A stretch of DNA of 64,000 nucleotides from Saussurea involucrata (Eukaryota; Streptophyta; Magnoliopsida; Asterales; Asteraceae): contig CM066325.1 of NCBI GenBank assembly GCA_033807775.1, positions 18,657,301 through 18,721,300 on the forward strand. Reading direction: 5' to 3'. Shown here one piece after another: positions 10,945-21,754 of this stretch. Made by a program: the position numbers and the translations under genes. Position 1 is the stretch's first letter. Each line of letters starts with the position of its first letter. The notes under the pieces are model-generated. The model was not told the origin of the DNA, made no database searches, and saw only the letters and a list, made by a program, of their open reading frames with translations.

Positions 10945-12305
10945 AATGATAAGATTATAGGTATTTGTCATGTTAACATTACCCGATAAATGTCTACTAT
11001 AAGACCCTAAATTGCACAACAAACAATGTAACGACACAATTATATAATGAGGATTCATGATCTTACAACCGTTTACGCCCTCCCAAAGAAACCCTAGATG
11101 TAGGTGATACGTTATCTTTAATAAGTAAAAGTTAGAAAAAAAATGTTTCAAAATGATTATAATGACAGATTTAAACAACTAAACCTTACTACTTGAATTT
11201 TGGGGTGGGGGTGTTCACTAATGTGTTTGGTTAAAGTGTTTGATATCCAACAACAAATGAGCCATAAAAGCTAATTTATCCCATCAAGTTGTTCTATACA
11301 AAACATGAGATCTATGCCCATGTCCCATATAATGTACATTAGTTTTGACAAATTGTATGTGACCTCCATATGCTACATTGCTACATAGGGTCCCATGGCC
11401 TTTTTAGTTGTATGAAAACAATCACTTTTGAGCATAAACTTCAAATGTACGTTGATAAAGTATATAAGATAAAAGTTTTGCTAACTTGAAAGGTACATTT
11501 GACTTTGTTAGAATAACGGTGGAAACAAAAATGACATTACGTTTCTTTCAATCTATCGATTGTCAAAGTTAACACTGGTTTTGACAGTTTGCGACTAAAC
11601 ATATGAAGTTTGTCATATTATGTTTCTGAAATCGAATATGCAACTATTTTTCAATCGCTTTTGTAATTTATGCCATAAAAGGGGACTTGTCATCGCTTTT
11701 AAAAGATAAAAACTACGAGAACAATTGTAGAATGTAACTTGTTTATCATTTTAGTGGTATTGTACTCTCATAGGTTACTTTTTATTTCATTTTATATTAT
11801 GTAATTAAATGAGTGTTATAGATCGCCGAAAGTTAGAATTTATTTTCGAAGGGTGTCCTAGGCTATGCCTAGACTAATTCATTGACAAAGTATGACTGCA
11901 AGACATCAGCCTTGATTAAAGTCAATTGTCACAATTGTTGTGTACGAAAGTTACAAATTGCTACTCTATCTTTGAAATTACGGTAAGCCAAACATGTTTT
12001 TGCAAGTTTGTGACTTGTTTTGGGTGCAAAACAACTTTGAAATACAAAATGAATTACTTGTTTCATGAGTTGTTTGTATAACCTGCTTGATTTAGATCGT
12101 GAAAATCGTGTGCCTTTATTTGAGCAAAAAAAGTTGATTATCGGCAACCCTAACCGTCCCGATACGGAACCTGCCTCTAAGGACACCAATGTGAGGGAAC
12201 ATTATTACATATTTTAGTTCATTAAATAATAGACTTACCCATAATTAAGTTACATCTTCATAACTTTTACACATTCATATTAATCAAGGGTAAATGTAGA
12301 AGTAG
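10945..12305. other. Intergenic DNA, no gene seen
   Basis: Open frames are short and show no recognisable domain. The 86-codon minus-strand frame at 11929-12189 lacks splice context or family resemblance and is not annotated. Confidence 0.5.
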
Positions 12306-12308
12306 TTA

Positions 12309-12595
12309 GACCATTTTCAATGGGGTCAATAAATCTTACACTAAACACTAAATTTGGTGTAAATGACACTATTCACATCTCCAATGTGTCTCTATTTTTC
12401 ACACTAAATTTAGTATAATGAATACTATTACACTATATTTAATGTAATATTATTCATTTACACAACTTTTTACATAATTTTTAAAAAAATAGTGTTACAC
12501 ATTGGAGAAGATTTACTATTGACACTAAAATTTACGCTATTTTTGAAATTTGGTGTAAAATATAGTGTGACTCATTGGAGATGTCCTTATTTAAT
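12309..12595. repeat. MITE-like inverted repeat (accattttcaatgggg ends)
   Basis: The left end gaccattttcaatggggtc pairs with actcattggagatgtcc on the right, and the interior carries inverted copies of actaaatttggtgtaaa / atttggtgtaaaatatagt. Non-coding; boundaries approximate. Confidence 0.5.
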
Positions 12596-13172
12596 CTTAA
12601 AACTATTTTTTTTTAAACAAAATAAGTACCTTTTTTATTTTACAATATGAAATAAACACCCGATGTTAAAAAAAGGGGGGGGCAAATATAGGGTCAGATT
12701 TAGGGGAAAACCCTAAATAACTGAAAAACCAGAAAACCACGAAAATTCGGAGGAAAAAATATATCAATATGGATGTCAAATTAACGAGAAAAATATGATC
12801 ATTTATTTGGTGTAATTTATTTCGTTTAAATTTTGTTTATTTTTCGTCTTTTTCGAATAATAAATAAGGGGTAAGGTTTTTTAATTTAATTAATATTATT
12901 GTAACCGTCCGTTTAATTACATTCATTAGATTATCTAATCTAACGGTTGATAAAATGTTTTTTAGTTTTCCATTTATTTAAGGTTTTTCCCTTAACCAAG
13001 GTCCACAAATATATTTCCCATATATTTTCAATGGGCATTGCTATTGGCACCCTTAATATAGGGGTGTTGAAAGCTTTGGAAATTGAGAATTCAATTAAAA
13101 CCATCAAATGTCAATTCATTTCATAATATACTATTATTTTTTGTTATTGTTTTATAATATATATATATATAT
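12596..13172. other. A+T-rich intergenic DNA
   Basis: No gene, repeat end or RNA structure was recognised apart from a G8 run near 12675. Confidence 0.45.
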
Positions 13173-13521
13173 AGAGGCGAGTTCAAACGAGGAGCGTATC
13201 AATTTAAGAAAACGCGAGGAGCACCGCCCATGTACTGAATCACATGTGATTCACTACTGCTAATCACATGTGATTCACAACTGATCGGGGGGGGGGGGGG
13301 CTTGCGCCCATGTAGTGGATTACATATGTAGTGGATTACATGTGATTCACAACTAAAATCATGTGTGATCCGGGCGACTTGGCCGACTCGCGAACCAGGT
13401 CGCGACCCAGGTCGCCCGCTATCCTAATTTTTCGCAGTTGTGGATCACATGTGATCCAGTACATGGCAGACGCTCCTCGTGTTCTCGTAAATAGGTACGC
13501 TCCTCGTTTGAACATTCTTCT
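13173..13521. mobile_element. MITE with cacatgtga palindromes, 349 bp
   Basis: Both ends read gttcaaacgaggagcgta inward and sit in a TA repeat tract. Inside, aatcacatgtgattcac occurs several times in both orientations. A G14 run lies near 13287-13300. Confidence 0.65.
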
Positions 13522-13547
13522 ATATATATATATATACATACATATGT

Positions 13548-13758
13548 AGAGGAAAGTTCAAATGAGAACTATTTAAGAGAACGGTCGACCATGTACAAAA
13601 TCACTGGTGATTCACATACAAAATCATATGTGATTAAAATTCTGGACACGCGCGGTTTGTCATGCGGTTTGTACTGTGAATCACCAGTGATTTTGTACAT
13701 GGTCGGCCGTTCTCGTAGTTCTCGTAAATAGTTAGTGTTCTCGTTTGAACCCACCTCT
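13548..13758. mobile_element. Second MITE of the same type, 211 bp
   Basis: The ends agaggaaagttcaaatgaga and ctcgtttgaacccacctct are inverted copies. The interior aatcactggtgattca is a variant of the palindrome in the neighbouring element 26 bp away. Confidence 0.65.
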
Positions 13759-14126
13759 ACATATGTATATAAATGCATATATTATGTTTTTATTTATATT
13801 ATTATTATATACTATTCATATTAATAATTATTATTAAATATATCTATACATATTATCTCTCGTATATCTCCATATATATATATATATGTTATATATCATT
13901 TTTATTTATATTATTATACATAATTTATTTATATTTTTTTATTAAATGCATATGTCCATATTATATATATAACGATTTAATACTATTATATATTATCTAC
14001 ATTATATGAAGAACAGACGATTCATCCTATCAAAACCTCTACAACATCATCTTCAATACCGGATAACGTTTCTATAGTCATCCCACCAGAACCTCTATAT
14101 AGTTTTAAACGTCTCTCAAGTCTGGC
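13759..14126. other. Very A+T-rich tract
   Basis: Mostly tat/tta runs to about 14000, then ordinary sequence. No gene. Confidence 0.5.
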
Positions 14127-14129
14127 TAA

Positions 14130-14515
14130 GAGGGTGTTTGGGTATTGGGATTGCTTATTTAAATGACTAATCTGCTTATTTCATTTTGTCACCGCAGATA
14201 AGTTATTTCTATTGTTTGGATTGGAAAAAGGAAAAGTTGTTTATGACTTTTTGTCACCGCAGATAAATTATTTTTAATAAGTTAGTCCATACTGACTTAT
14301 CAACTTATTTGAAACAAATTATGACTTTTTTGGTTATTTACATGTATAAACAATCTCAAACACCTCTAAATAACAAATTATTAGCTTATTACGTCTTGAT
14401 ACCACAATAAATTAATCCCAACACTTTTTATAAAACTCCCTTTTTGTCACCACATAAGTTGATAAGCATTTAAAAAAGCATAAGTTGTTTTAAATAAGCA
14501 ACCCCAAACACCACC
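14130..14515. mobile_element. Tourist-like MITE, 386 bp
   Basis: The ends gagggtgtttgggtatt and aaccccaaacaccacc are inverted copies flanked by TAA (14127-14129 and 14516-14518). The interior has inverted copies of aagcataagttgttt-type phrases. Non-coding. Confidence 0.75.
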
Positions 14516-14518
14516 TAA

Positions 14519-14972
14519 GACATGATATACATGTCAAGAATACTAATAAAATACATTTTTTTCCTTTCAGTTATCTCATTGCTGATATAAGGACTACGTC
14601 GTATTTAGATCAAATAAATAAGATTACACAACTTTTACGTTTTAATTGTATTACAGATAATGTCATTTTGGATTAAATGAAAATGTAATAAGTTATTTTA
14701 TGTTTTATTTATATACTTTTTACTTTTTATGTTTTATTATTGTTAAATCTTAACGTTTATGTTTTATTTTTATATCAATAAAAATTTATTTTCTTTAATT
14801 AAAAGCAAAAAAATTAAAAGAGAGAGAAAAATAGAAAAAACCCAGAAAAGACGTGAACACAAATGGTGAAATGTTATAAAATAAATTTTAAAATATAATA
14901 TAAAAATATAACAGAAAGTATAATATACATAACATAAAAGAAAAAATATTTTTATAAGTAATTCTTATTAAT
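14519..14972. other. A+T-rich flank of MULE-1
   Basis: No gene or repeat end recognised. Confidence 0.45.
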
Positions 14973-14981
14973 TAAAATCTA

Positions 14982-15363
14982 GGGAAATTAATTAAAATAC
15001 CCAAAGTTTGACCAACTGTTACCAAAATACCCAAAAAAAAATTCATTTTGCAAAAATACCCAAAATACCCGCGATGGATCCCGCGATCGCGGGCTAGGGC
15101 TGACGTGGCACGTATTTTGGCCCCAAATGCCCCGCGAAGCCCCTCAACTTTGGCCGCGGTGCACTTTTGGTCCCTGCCCGCGATCGCAGTCCGCGATGGG
15201 CCAAAATTTACAGCTTTGGTCCCTGAAAATTTACACTTTTGGTCCCTGAAAATTTACACTTTCAGCCCCTGTACTTAGACGAATCTTGCATGCTTTTACT
15301 GTTTTTTTCCACAATTATTGTACTTTGAAGACCGATTTGTGGTTGAAATTCATTTGCATGTTT
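14982..15363 (+). repeat. Left terminal inverted repeat of MULE-1
   Basis: It matches the reverse complement of 25649-26015 with scattered differences. It carries GC-rich blocks (cccgcgatcgcgggc near 15078, a second gcgatcgc near 15180) and three tttggtccctgaaaatttaca phrases. Confidence 0.9.
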
Positions 15364-15373
15364 GAGATTTCAT

Positions 15374-15383
15374 CCATAAATAT
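15374..15383 (+). promoter_or_regulatory. Candidate TATA box of the MULE-1 coiled-coil gene
   Basis: ccataaatat lies just inside the left repeat and about 110 bases upstream of the ATG at 15491. It mirrors the ataaata motif upstream of the transposase at the other end. Positional evidence only. Confidence 0.35.
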
Positions 15384-15636
15384 CAGTAGTATGCAATTCA
15401 CAATTCACACTTCCTCTTGCTTTCTTTCTTGATTTCTCTCTTGCTTTCTTTCTTTGAATTGATTTCTCTCTTCTCTCATTTCATCCACAAATGGCATCGT
15501 CATCAAACCCTAAGTCTACTCCTGAAAAAATGCCACCTCAAATCGAGGTCGCCATAGCAAAAAAGGAAAAGGAGATAGATGAACTAACAGAAGAGTGGAA
15601 AAAAATGATGGACAGGAAGGCAATCCATTTGAGAAA

Positions 15637-16749
15637 TGTTGGTGCAAGTGTACCACATCTCTATATATTTATATATATTTATTTTGATGATTACAAACAC
15701 ACCGTATTATTGTTTATCTAACAATCCTATCCAAGTGTACAGTTCTTGAAGAACACGAAGATTTTATCTGAAGAGTTCAAGACGGAAGATTTACGTTGTC
15801 ATTAGTGTTTATAATTTATAATGATAAACACCCTAAAATAATATACCACTTGGATATTTCTAAAAACCATAATTGATTTTAATTAAATAAGGTTTTTTTG
15901 AGAAGATCCAGCAAGATTGGTTGCGTCCTGGAAGCTGTCCTTTTCTGACGCCGGTATACCGCGGCGGTACAGCCGGTATACCGCGGCAGGCTCGGTGTGC
16001 ATCTCTGATTGGTTGAAGCTACTTTTACTAGCCGGTATACCGCGAGTCCTAGCCGGTATACCGCGGGTACGTATTCCAGAAGTCAACTTTGCATGAGAGC
16101 CGTTGAGTGTCAGTGTACTTTTGTCTGCACGGTATACCGCGTGCATTTGGCGGTATACCGCGGATTGCATGTTATCGTTGGAAGAGCTGATATATATACA
16201 TGCATGCTGGTGGAGAAGAAAAAAACAACCAACACCAACACAACAACTTACTCATCTGATCTCTCTCACTTATTTAACATATATATATTTTATAAAACCT
16301 TTTTTATAAAATATCCAAGTGATTATTATACAAGAGTGATTACCCATTGTGAGTTATACTCCTCTTGTAAGTATTTGAATAACGGGTGTGTGATCCTGTT
16401 TTATCTCATAGCAGAGGCTTGAGAAACTATTACAAATTCCTTTGTATTTGGTTTGTGTTCTACCGTAAAGAATACATTTATTGGATCGTGTCGAGAAGTG
16501 TCTCGGCTGCTGGTTTATCACAGTTGGTGGTAAATCAGTAAATCTCCGTGTCAAGTATCTCTAACCTTTATCTCTTTATTTATTCCGCTGTGCATTTTAA
16601 TTATATCTGTTTATATAATTGTTGTATATTTATTATTTGTATACTCTGATTTATTTATACTGTTTCTGTACTGTATTTATTTGTAAAAGAATTTTTGAAA
16701 GTAAAAGATTTTAAATACAACCTTACCCCCCCCTAAGGTTGTCCTAACA
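15637..16749 (+). repeat. 5' LTR
   Basis: Begins tgttggtgcaagtg and ends ggttgtcctaaca. It contains six copies of a cggtatacc(g) palindrome between about 15950 and 16165. It differs from the 3' LTR mainly by a shorter C run (8 versus 14) and about one substitution near 16162. Confidence 0.95.
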
Positions 16750-16751
16750 AT

Positions 16752-16763
16752 TGGTATCAGAGC
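16752..16763 (+). promoter_or_regulatory. Primer binding site (initiator tRNA-Met)
   Basis: tggtatcagagc, two bases after the 5' LTR, is the standard plant PBS complementary to the 3' end of initiator tRNA-Met. Confidence 0.9.
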
Positions 16764-16812
16764 AGGGCTTTCAAAAATCGTCTATTTAATTTTTTTAAAA
16801 TCCGTTTTTGTT

Positions 16813-18018
16813 ATGGCTCAACAAAATGCTTGGTTTTCTAAATCTCTTCTTATTGATTTCGAAAATTTTGATCTTTGGGCAAATTCTTTTGAACGTTATG
16901 TTCGTGGGATAAATCAAAAAATTTGGGATATTATTATTAAAGGAAATTTCAAACCCACAAAATTTCAAAACAACAAAGTTGTTGAAAAACCTAGCTCGGA
17001 ATGGTCCGACGAAGATGAGGCTAATTATTGTTTAAATTATGAAGCCAAAAATTTTCTCTTTTCGGTTCTTACTAACGATGATATTGAGCGTGTTTATCTC
17101 TTTGGAACTGCTCGTGATATTTGGGAGAACTTGAACATCACCTATGGTGGAAACTCAAAAGAAAAGAGAGACGAAACCCGAGATCAAAGAAATGAAGAAA
17201 CGTGTCTCATCGTCGACTGCGAGAAAGAGGTATGTACTTCATACTCAAGTTATTCTAGTTGTAGTGATAACGATGATGATATTGATATGTTAAATGTCTC
17301 TTTTCAAAAATTGATTGTTCTCGTAAATAGTTATAAAAATGAGAATGCTAAATTAAAAGAAGAATTATTATTATGTCAAAATGAGTTGAATAATTGTAAA
17401 CAAACCATTGCATGTGATAATAAAATCAAAAATGAGTTAAATGATAAAGTTATCACTTTAGAAAAGAAAGCATGCGAAAATATTGTTTGCAAATCATGTG
17501 ATGTTTTAAATAAGAAACTTGCATGTTTAAATAAAAAGTCACATGAAAATATTATTTGTGCAAAATGTGATATTCTTGAAAATGATAATGCATGTTTAAA
17601 AGCTAAATGCGATTTATATGAAAAAGATAATCTGTTAGCTAATGCATTTCAAAATAGCAATGATAAAGTGTTAAAAATGCTAAATATGCCTAATCGTATA
17701 AATTGTCGTAAAGGCATTGGTTCCGATACATGTGTTGATAAATGTTCGTGTAAACCCATTAAAAGATTTTTTGCATCTCCTAAAGTTGATACGAGAAAAC
17801 CTCCATATATGTCAAAAATAAAAAATGTGAATTATGGGAGGAAACCGCATGCTCGTATGTATAATGGTAATTTTTCTAGACCTAACAATAATGTGAATAT
17901 AAATGCTTCATTTTACGTCTATGATAAATACGATCGTAAAATAAAAATGGTTAGAAAATGGATTCCGAAAGGAATGTTTAATGTTGACAATCCCGGTGGG
18001 ATGCGTTTGTGGTTTTAA
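16813..18018 (+). CDS. Copia-type gag-like protein, no pol domains
   Basis: A 401-aa frame starts at the first ATG after the primer binding site. The N-terminal third (residues about 1-115) has the layout of the plant copia gag domain, including FENFDLWANSFERYV and ARDIWENLNITYGG. A Lys/Glu/Asn-rich middle (about 150-300) looks coiled coil and has several Cys pairs (CKSCD, CAKCD). There is no CX2CX4HX4C zinc knuckle. The last residues (RKWIPKGMFN) resemble the spacer that precedes protease in related elements, after which a stop falls where protease, integrase and RT would begin. This suggests an internal deletion of pol. As gag it would form the particle shell and package the element RNA, with enzymes supplied in trans. 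Confidence 0.8.
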   Translation: MAQQNAWFSKSLLIDFENFDLWANSFERYVRGINQKIWDIIIKGNFKPTKFQNNKVVEKPSSEWSDEDEANYCLNYEAKNFLFSVLTNDDIERVYLFGTARDIWENLNITYGGNSKEKRDETRDQRNEETCLIVDCEKEVCTSYSSYSSCSDNDDDIDMLNVSFQKLIVLVNSYKNENAKLKEELLLCQNELNNCKQTIACDNKIKNELNDKVITLEKKACENIVCKSCDVLNKKLACLNKKSHENIICAKCDILENDNACLKAKCDLYEKDNLLANAFQNSNDKVLKMLNMPNRINCRKGIGSDTCVDKCSCKPIKRFFASPKVDTRKPPYMSKIKNVNYGRKPHARMYNGNFSRPNNNVNINASFYVYDKYDRKIKMVRKWIPKGMFNVDNPGGMRLWF

Positions 18019-18162
18019 ACAAATTTTGTGGATTGTATGTTGTCATGTTTTATTTTATGTCGACAACATATTTTATTTTTTTTGCAGTTTATGTTTTATA
18101 CTAACTGTTAAAAGGACCCATAAGAAAAGGGTACCACGAAATATTTTCTTTGCCTTTTGTAG

Positions 18163-18475
18163 GTGTTTCCTCGCGAGGATATAATACGTGTTTCCTGGCG
18201 AGGATATAATACGTGTTTCCTGGCGAGGATATAATACGTGTTTCCTGGCGAGGATACAATACGTAGTTACCTGCCGAGGTTATAATACGTGGTTACCTGC
18301 CGAGGTTATAATACGTGGTTACCTGCCGAGGTTATAATACGTGGTTACCTGCCGAGGTTATAATACGTGGTTACCTGCCGAGGTTATAATACGTGGTTAC
18401 CTGCCGAGGTTATAATACGTGGTTTCCTGACGAGGATATAATACGTGTTCCCTGACGAGGTCATAATACGTGGTA
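18163..18475 (+). repeat. 25-26 bp tandem repeat array, about 12-13 units
   Basis: Units follow gtgtttcctggcgaggatat + aatac (25 bp) and gtggttacctgccgaggtta + taatac (26 bp). The two variants are in separate blocks: about four of the first type, about seven of the second, then two hybrids. The array lies between gag and the 3' LTR. Confidence 0.9.
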
Positions 18476-18808
18476 ATTTTTGCTCACATAAAATTAACCG
18501 AAAAATCGAAGCCTTAAGATCCTTTTTTTTGGTGCAAGTGTTTCTTTTAGGTTATTTTGTTTTATGTCTATTATATGTTTTTTTTTATGCATATTTTATT
18601 GTCCCTCAAATTTTATAATTTGTTATTAATTTGAGGGGGAGCTTTTTATCTTTTAACCATGAGATTATGCTACCTCAATTATATGCATATTTTGAGGGGG
18701 AGCATCTCTCGAGGGGAAGCATACCGTCTTTCTTGACCCTTTTTGTTTCGACAAACGGGGGAGAGAAACCGCATATGCTCATGCTTAGCGGTTGTGTTTG
18801 TCATCATC

Positions 18809-18822
18809 AAAAAGGGGGAGAT
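18809..18822 (+). other. Polypurine tract
   Basis: aaaaagggggagat immediately precedes the 3' LTR and is the expected plus-strand primer. Confidence 0.85.
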
Positions 18823-19941
18823 TGTTGGTGCAAGTGTACCACATCTCTATATATTTATATATATTTATTTTGATGATTACAAACACACCGTATTATTGTT
18901 TATCTAACAATCCTATCCAAGTGTACAGTTCTTGAAGAACACGAAGATTTTATCTGAAGAGTTCAAGACGGAAGATTTACGTTGTCATTAGTGTTTATAA
19001 TTTATAATGATAAACACCCTAAAATAATATACCACTTGGATATTTCTAAAAACCATAATTGATTTTAATTAAATAAGGTTTTTTTGAGAAGATCCAGCAA
19101 GATTGGTTGCGTCCTGGAAGCTGTCCTTTTCTGACGCCGGTATACCGCGGCGGTACAGCCGGTATACCGCGGCAGGCTCGGTGTGCATCTCTGATTGGTT
19201 GAAGCTACTTTTACTAGCCGGTATACCGCGAGTCCTAGCCGGTATACCGCGGGTACGTATTCCAGAAGTCAACTTTGCATGAGAGCCGTTGAGTGTCAGT
19301 GTACTTTTGTCTGCACGGTATACCGCGTGCATTTGGCGGTATACCGCGGATTGCATGTTACCGTTGGAAGAGCTGATATATATACATGCATGCTGGTGGA
19401 GAAGAAAAAAACAACCAACACCAACACAACAACTTACTCATCTGATCTCTCTCACTTATTTAACATATATATATTTTATAAAACCTTTTTTATAAAATAT
19501 CCAAGTGATTATTATACAAGAGTGATTACCCATTGTGAGTTATACTCCTCTTGTAAGTATTTGAATAACGGGTGTGTGATCCTGTTTTATCTCATAGCAG
19601 AGGCTTGAGAAACTATTACAAATTCCTTTGTATTTGGTTTGTGTTCTACCGTAAAGAATACATTTATTGGATCGTGTCGAGAAGTGTCTCGGCTGCTGGT
19701 TTATCACAGTTGGTGGTAAATCAGTAAATCTCCGTGTCAAGTATCTCTAACCTTTATCTCTTTATTTATTCCGCTGTGCATTTTAATTATATCTGTTTAT
19801 ATAATTGTTGTATATTTATTATTTGTATACTCTGATTTATTTATACTGTTTCTGTACTGTATTTATTTGTAAAAGAATTTTTGAAAGTAAAAGATTTTAA
19901 ATACAACCTTACCCCCCCCCCCCCCTAAGGTTGTCCTAACA
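18823..19941 (+). repeat. 3' LTR
   Basis: Nearly identical to 15637-16749. It ends in ctaaca, followed by the target copy agaaa. Confidence 0.95.
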
Positions 19942-20124
19942 AGAAAGATCGAAGAGGAAGACAGGGAGATCAAAAGGATGAAAGGGGATATAAAAGCTCG
20001 GGAGGCTCGTGTTCGTCGAGAACAAGAAGCAATTCACCATATTCTGCAAGACTTCGCAATTATTCAAGCGAAGGTAAACGAGAAGCAAGCTTGGATTGAT
20101 GAAACTAAATCAATTTTTAAGTAG

Positions 20125-20528
20125 GTGGTGGTTATATTTTTTTTGTTTTGTATTTTTTTTACTATGTTGTTATTTGTATTTTTTTTACTGTGTTGTTGTT
20201 TTGTATTTTTTGTTGTTGTTAATTTCTCTGAAAAGTAGTTTTTAAGCCGCTGAACCACGGTTAGGTTGGATACATCATGCAAGGTCAAGTCAGAGGTTAC
20301 CTCATTCGTGGGCCTACTCCTCTTGTAGAATATATGACAACCCTCAACTCATTTGCTAAAGTGTGTGCGGGTTGTGGTACACAATGGCCATACGTGGTTG
20401 CAAAAGCAGAAGCCGTTGAAGAAGGGTCAGAAAGATTGAAGATGAAGAGCTTGTTGGATGGAATACAAACTAGCTGTGTTATCAATGTTCATTTAGAAGC
20501 ATATGTATGCGTGTGTATATATATAATA
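20125..20528 (+). other. MULE-1 interior with an unidentified coding-like fragment
   Basis: The frame at 20277-20529 reads RGYLIRGPTPLVEYMTTL ... VCAGCGTQWPYVVAKAEA ... LLDGIQTSC. It looks like real coding sequence and could be part of a captured host gene, but no family was recognised. Its last 55 bp or so (from about 20465) recur at about 22871-22926, just past the stop of the transposase gene. Confidence 0.35.
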
Positions 20529-20713
20529 TGAAATGGGGTTTTGACAAGTTGGTATCACTGGACTCATTTAAGATTTGTGAAAATGTGTATTTGACGAATG
20601 ATGATTCATGTGTGTTTGGAGCTGAAGTGTTTTAAACACACATGAATCATCATTCGCCAAATACCCATTTTCACAATTCTTAAATGAGTCCAGTGATACC
20701 AACTTGTCAAAAC
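20529..20713. repeat. Hairpin made of two inverted MATH-exon fragments
   Basis: The left arm (about 20529-20633) is followed at once by its reverse complement. It is the exon piece that reads GFDKLVSLDSFK...NDDSCVFGAEVF at 49500-49620. The right arm is split by the solo LTR and continues at 22493 (ccccatttataaac). The left arm shows the unsplit sequence ggggttttgacaag. Confidence 0.75.
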
Positions 20714-21720
20714 TGTAATACCCCGGATAAGTTCGTTAGTTAAAAATATCTTTCCGTTAAGTTTAGTTAACTTTAAAGTTTCTATTTAGGGAAAGTTTGG
20801 ATAAGTTTATAAGTTAAGGGTGTTTGGGTTATTGTTGAATAGTTTAAGGGTTAAAAGGAAAATTTTGTTAGATATTATCTCTTTAGTGTTTAGATATTTC
20901 ACAAAATCAGATTTTTAGTGTGTGTGTGTGTGTTTTGGGAGAAAAAGAAGAAGAAGAAGAAAGGTGTGGTTAAGGCTTCAATTGGTGTGATTAGAAGTGA
21001 TTCAAGGTATGTTTCCTTTACATTTTGTGTTTGTAATTGCTTTTAGAAGGGTTCTATCGGAGTAGAATAATCGAAAACACTTCTGGTAGTGATTCTGTCG
21101 ATTTCTGGGCAAAAATGGGGTAAACCGACAGAGGTGTCCGGGTAGATTCTTGAAGGTGTCCGGGTAAATTCTTGAAGGTGTCCGGGTAAATTCTTGAAGG
21201 TGTCCGGTAAGTTGTTGATAGAGTCCGGACGATTTGATTGTGGTTTCCGGATGATTTAGAGTCCGGATGGCGTCCGGATTCCTCGTGTTGTCCGGATTAG
21301 TCGTGCTGTCCGGATTACTGAGGTTGTCCGGAAAAGTCTTGTTGTCCGGAAAAGTGGTGTTGTCCGGGTTGTTTGGGGTTGTCCGGATAACTTGGCTGTT
21401 TGGGTAAATTTTGAGGATAAAAGTTATGTAGATGTATCTAGAGTCCATAACCTGCTAGTAAGTCTTATACATGAGTTGGTAAGAAGATATTTGTATGTAA
21501 ATGGTTTCAGATTCTGAGAACTTTGGATAAAGGATCGGATAGCTCGAAGAAAGGTTTGGAAGCATATTGTAAGCATTCAGGTGAGTTTTACTTTAAACGT
21601 TTTCAACTGGGGAACATATATATGTGTTTATATATATATGAGCATGTGTGGATTGAGAATGTGTGGAATATACATATATATGTGTTTATATATATATGAG
21701 TATGTGTGTATTGAGAATTT

Positions 21721-21754
<34 letters not shown>

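Larger units (their letters stand above)
15637..19941 (+). mobile_element. Copia-type gag-only LTR retrotransposon (TR-GAG-like), very young
   Basis: It has direct LTRs of 1113 bp and 1119 bp, TG...CA ends, a tRNA-iMet primer binding site, one gag-like frame, a tandem-repeat array and a polypurine tract. The 5-bp target duplication agaaa lies at 15632-15636 and 19942-19946. No protease, integrase, reverse transcriptase or RNase H is encoded, so it must be moved by another element's enzymes. Near-identical LTRs imply a recent insertion. Confidence 0.93.
15491..20124 (+). pseudogene. MULE-1 coiled-coil accessory gene, interrupted by an LTR retrotransposon
   Basis: The open frame starts at ATG 15491 and is cut after 15636 by the LTR element. 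It resumes at 19947 and ends at TAG 20122-20124. Ignoring the insertion and one 5-bp target copy, the frame is continuous and gives a protein of about 107 aa. The protein is Lys/Glu-rich with heptad-like spacing (EKEIDELTEEW, DREIKRMKGDI, VRREQEAIHHI) and should be almost wholly coiled coil. No catalytic domain, signal peptide or membrane segment is visible. It lies just inside the left repeat of a MULE whose transposase is transcribed from the opposite end, the position of mudrB in maize MuDR; no sequence relation to mudrB is claimed. The function is unknown. The similarly placed coiled-coil gene of MULE-2 (49696-50268) suggests a recurring partner protein. The insertion must disrupt it. Confidence 0.75.

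Noticed and set aside
15883..16422. Duplicate 95- and 137-codon frames at 15883-16422 and 19069-19608
   Set aside because: They lie within the two LTRs and include the palindrome array; being present twice reflects LTR identity, not genes.
18163..18475. CRISPR-like array
   Set aside because: Units are contiguous 25-26 bp repeats without unique spacers, inside a plant retrotransposon; it is a plain tandem array.
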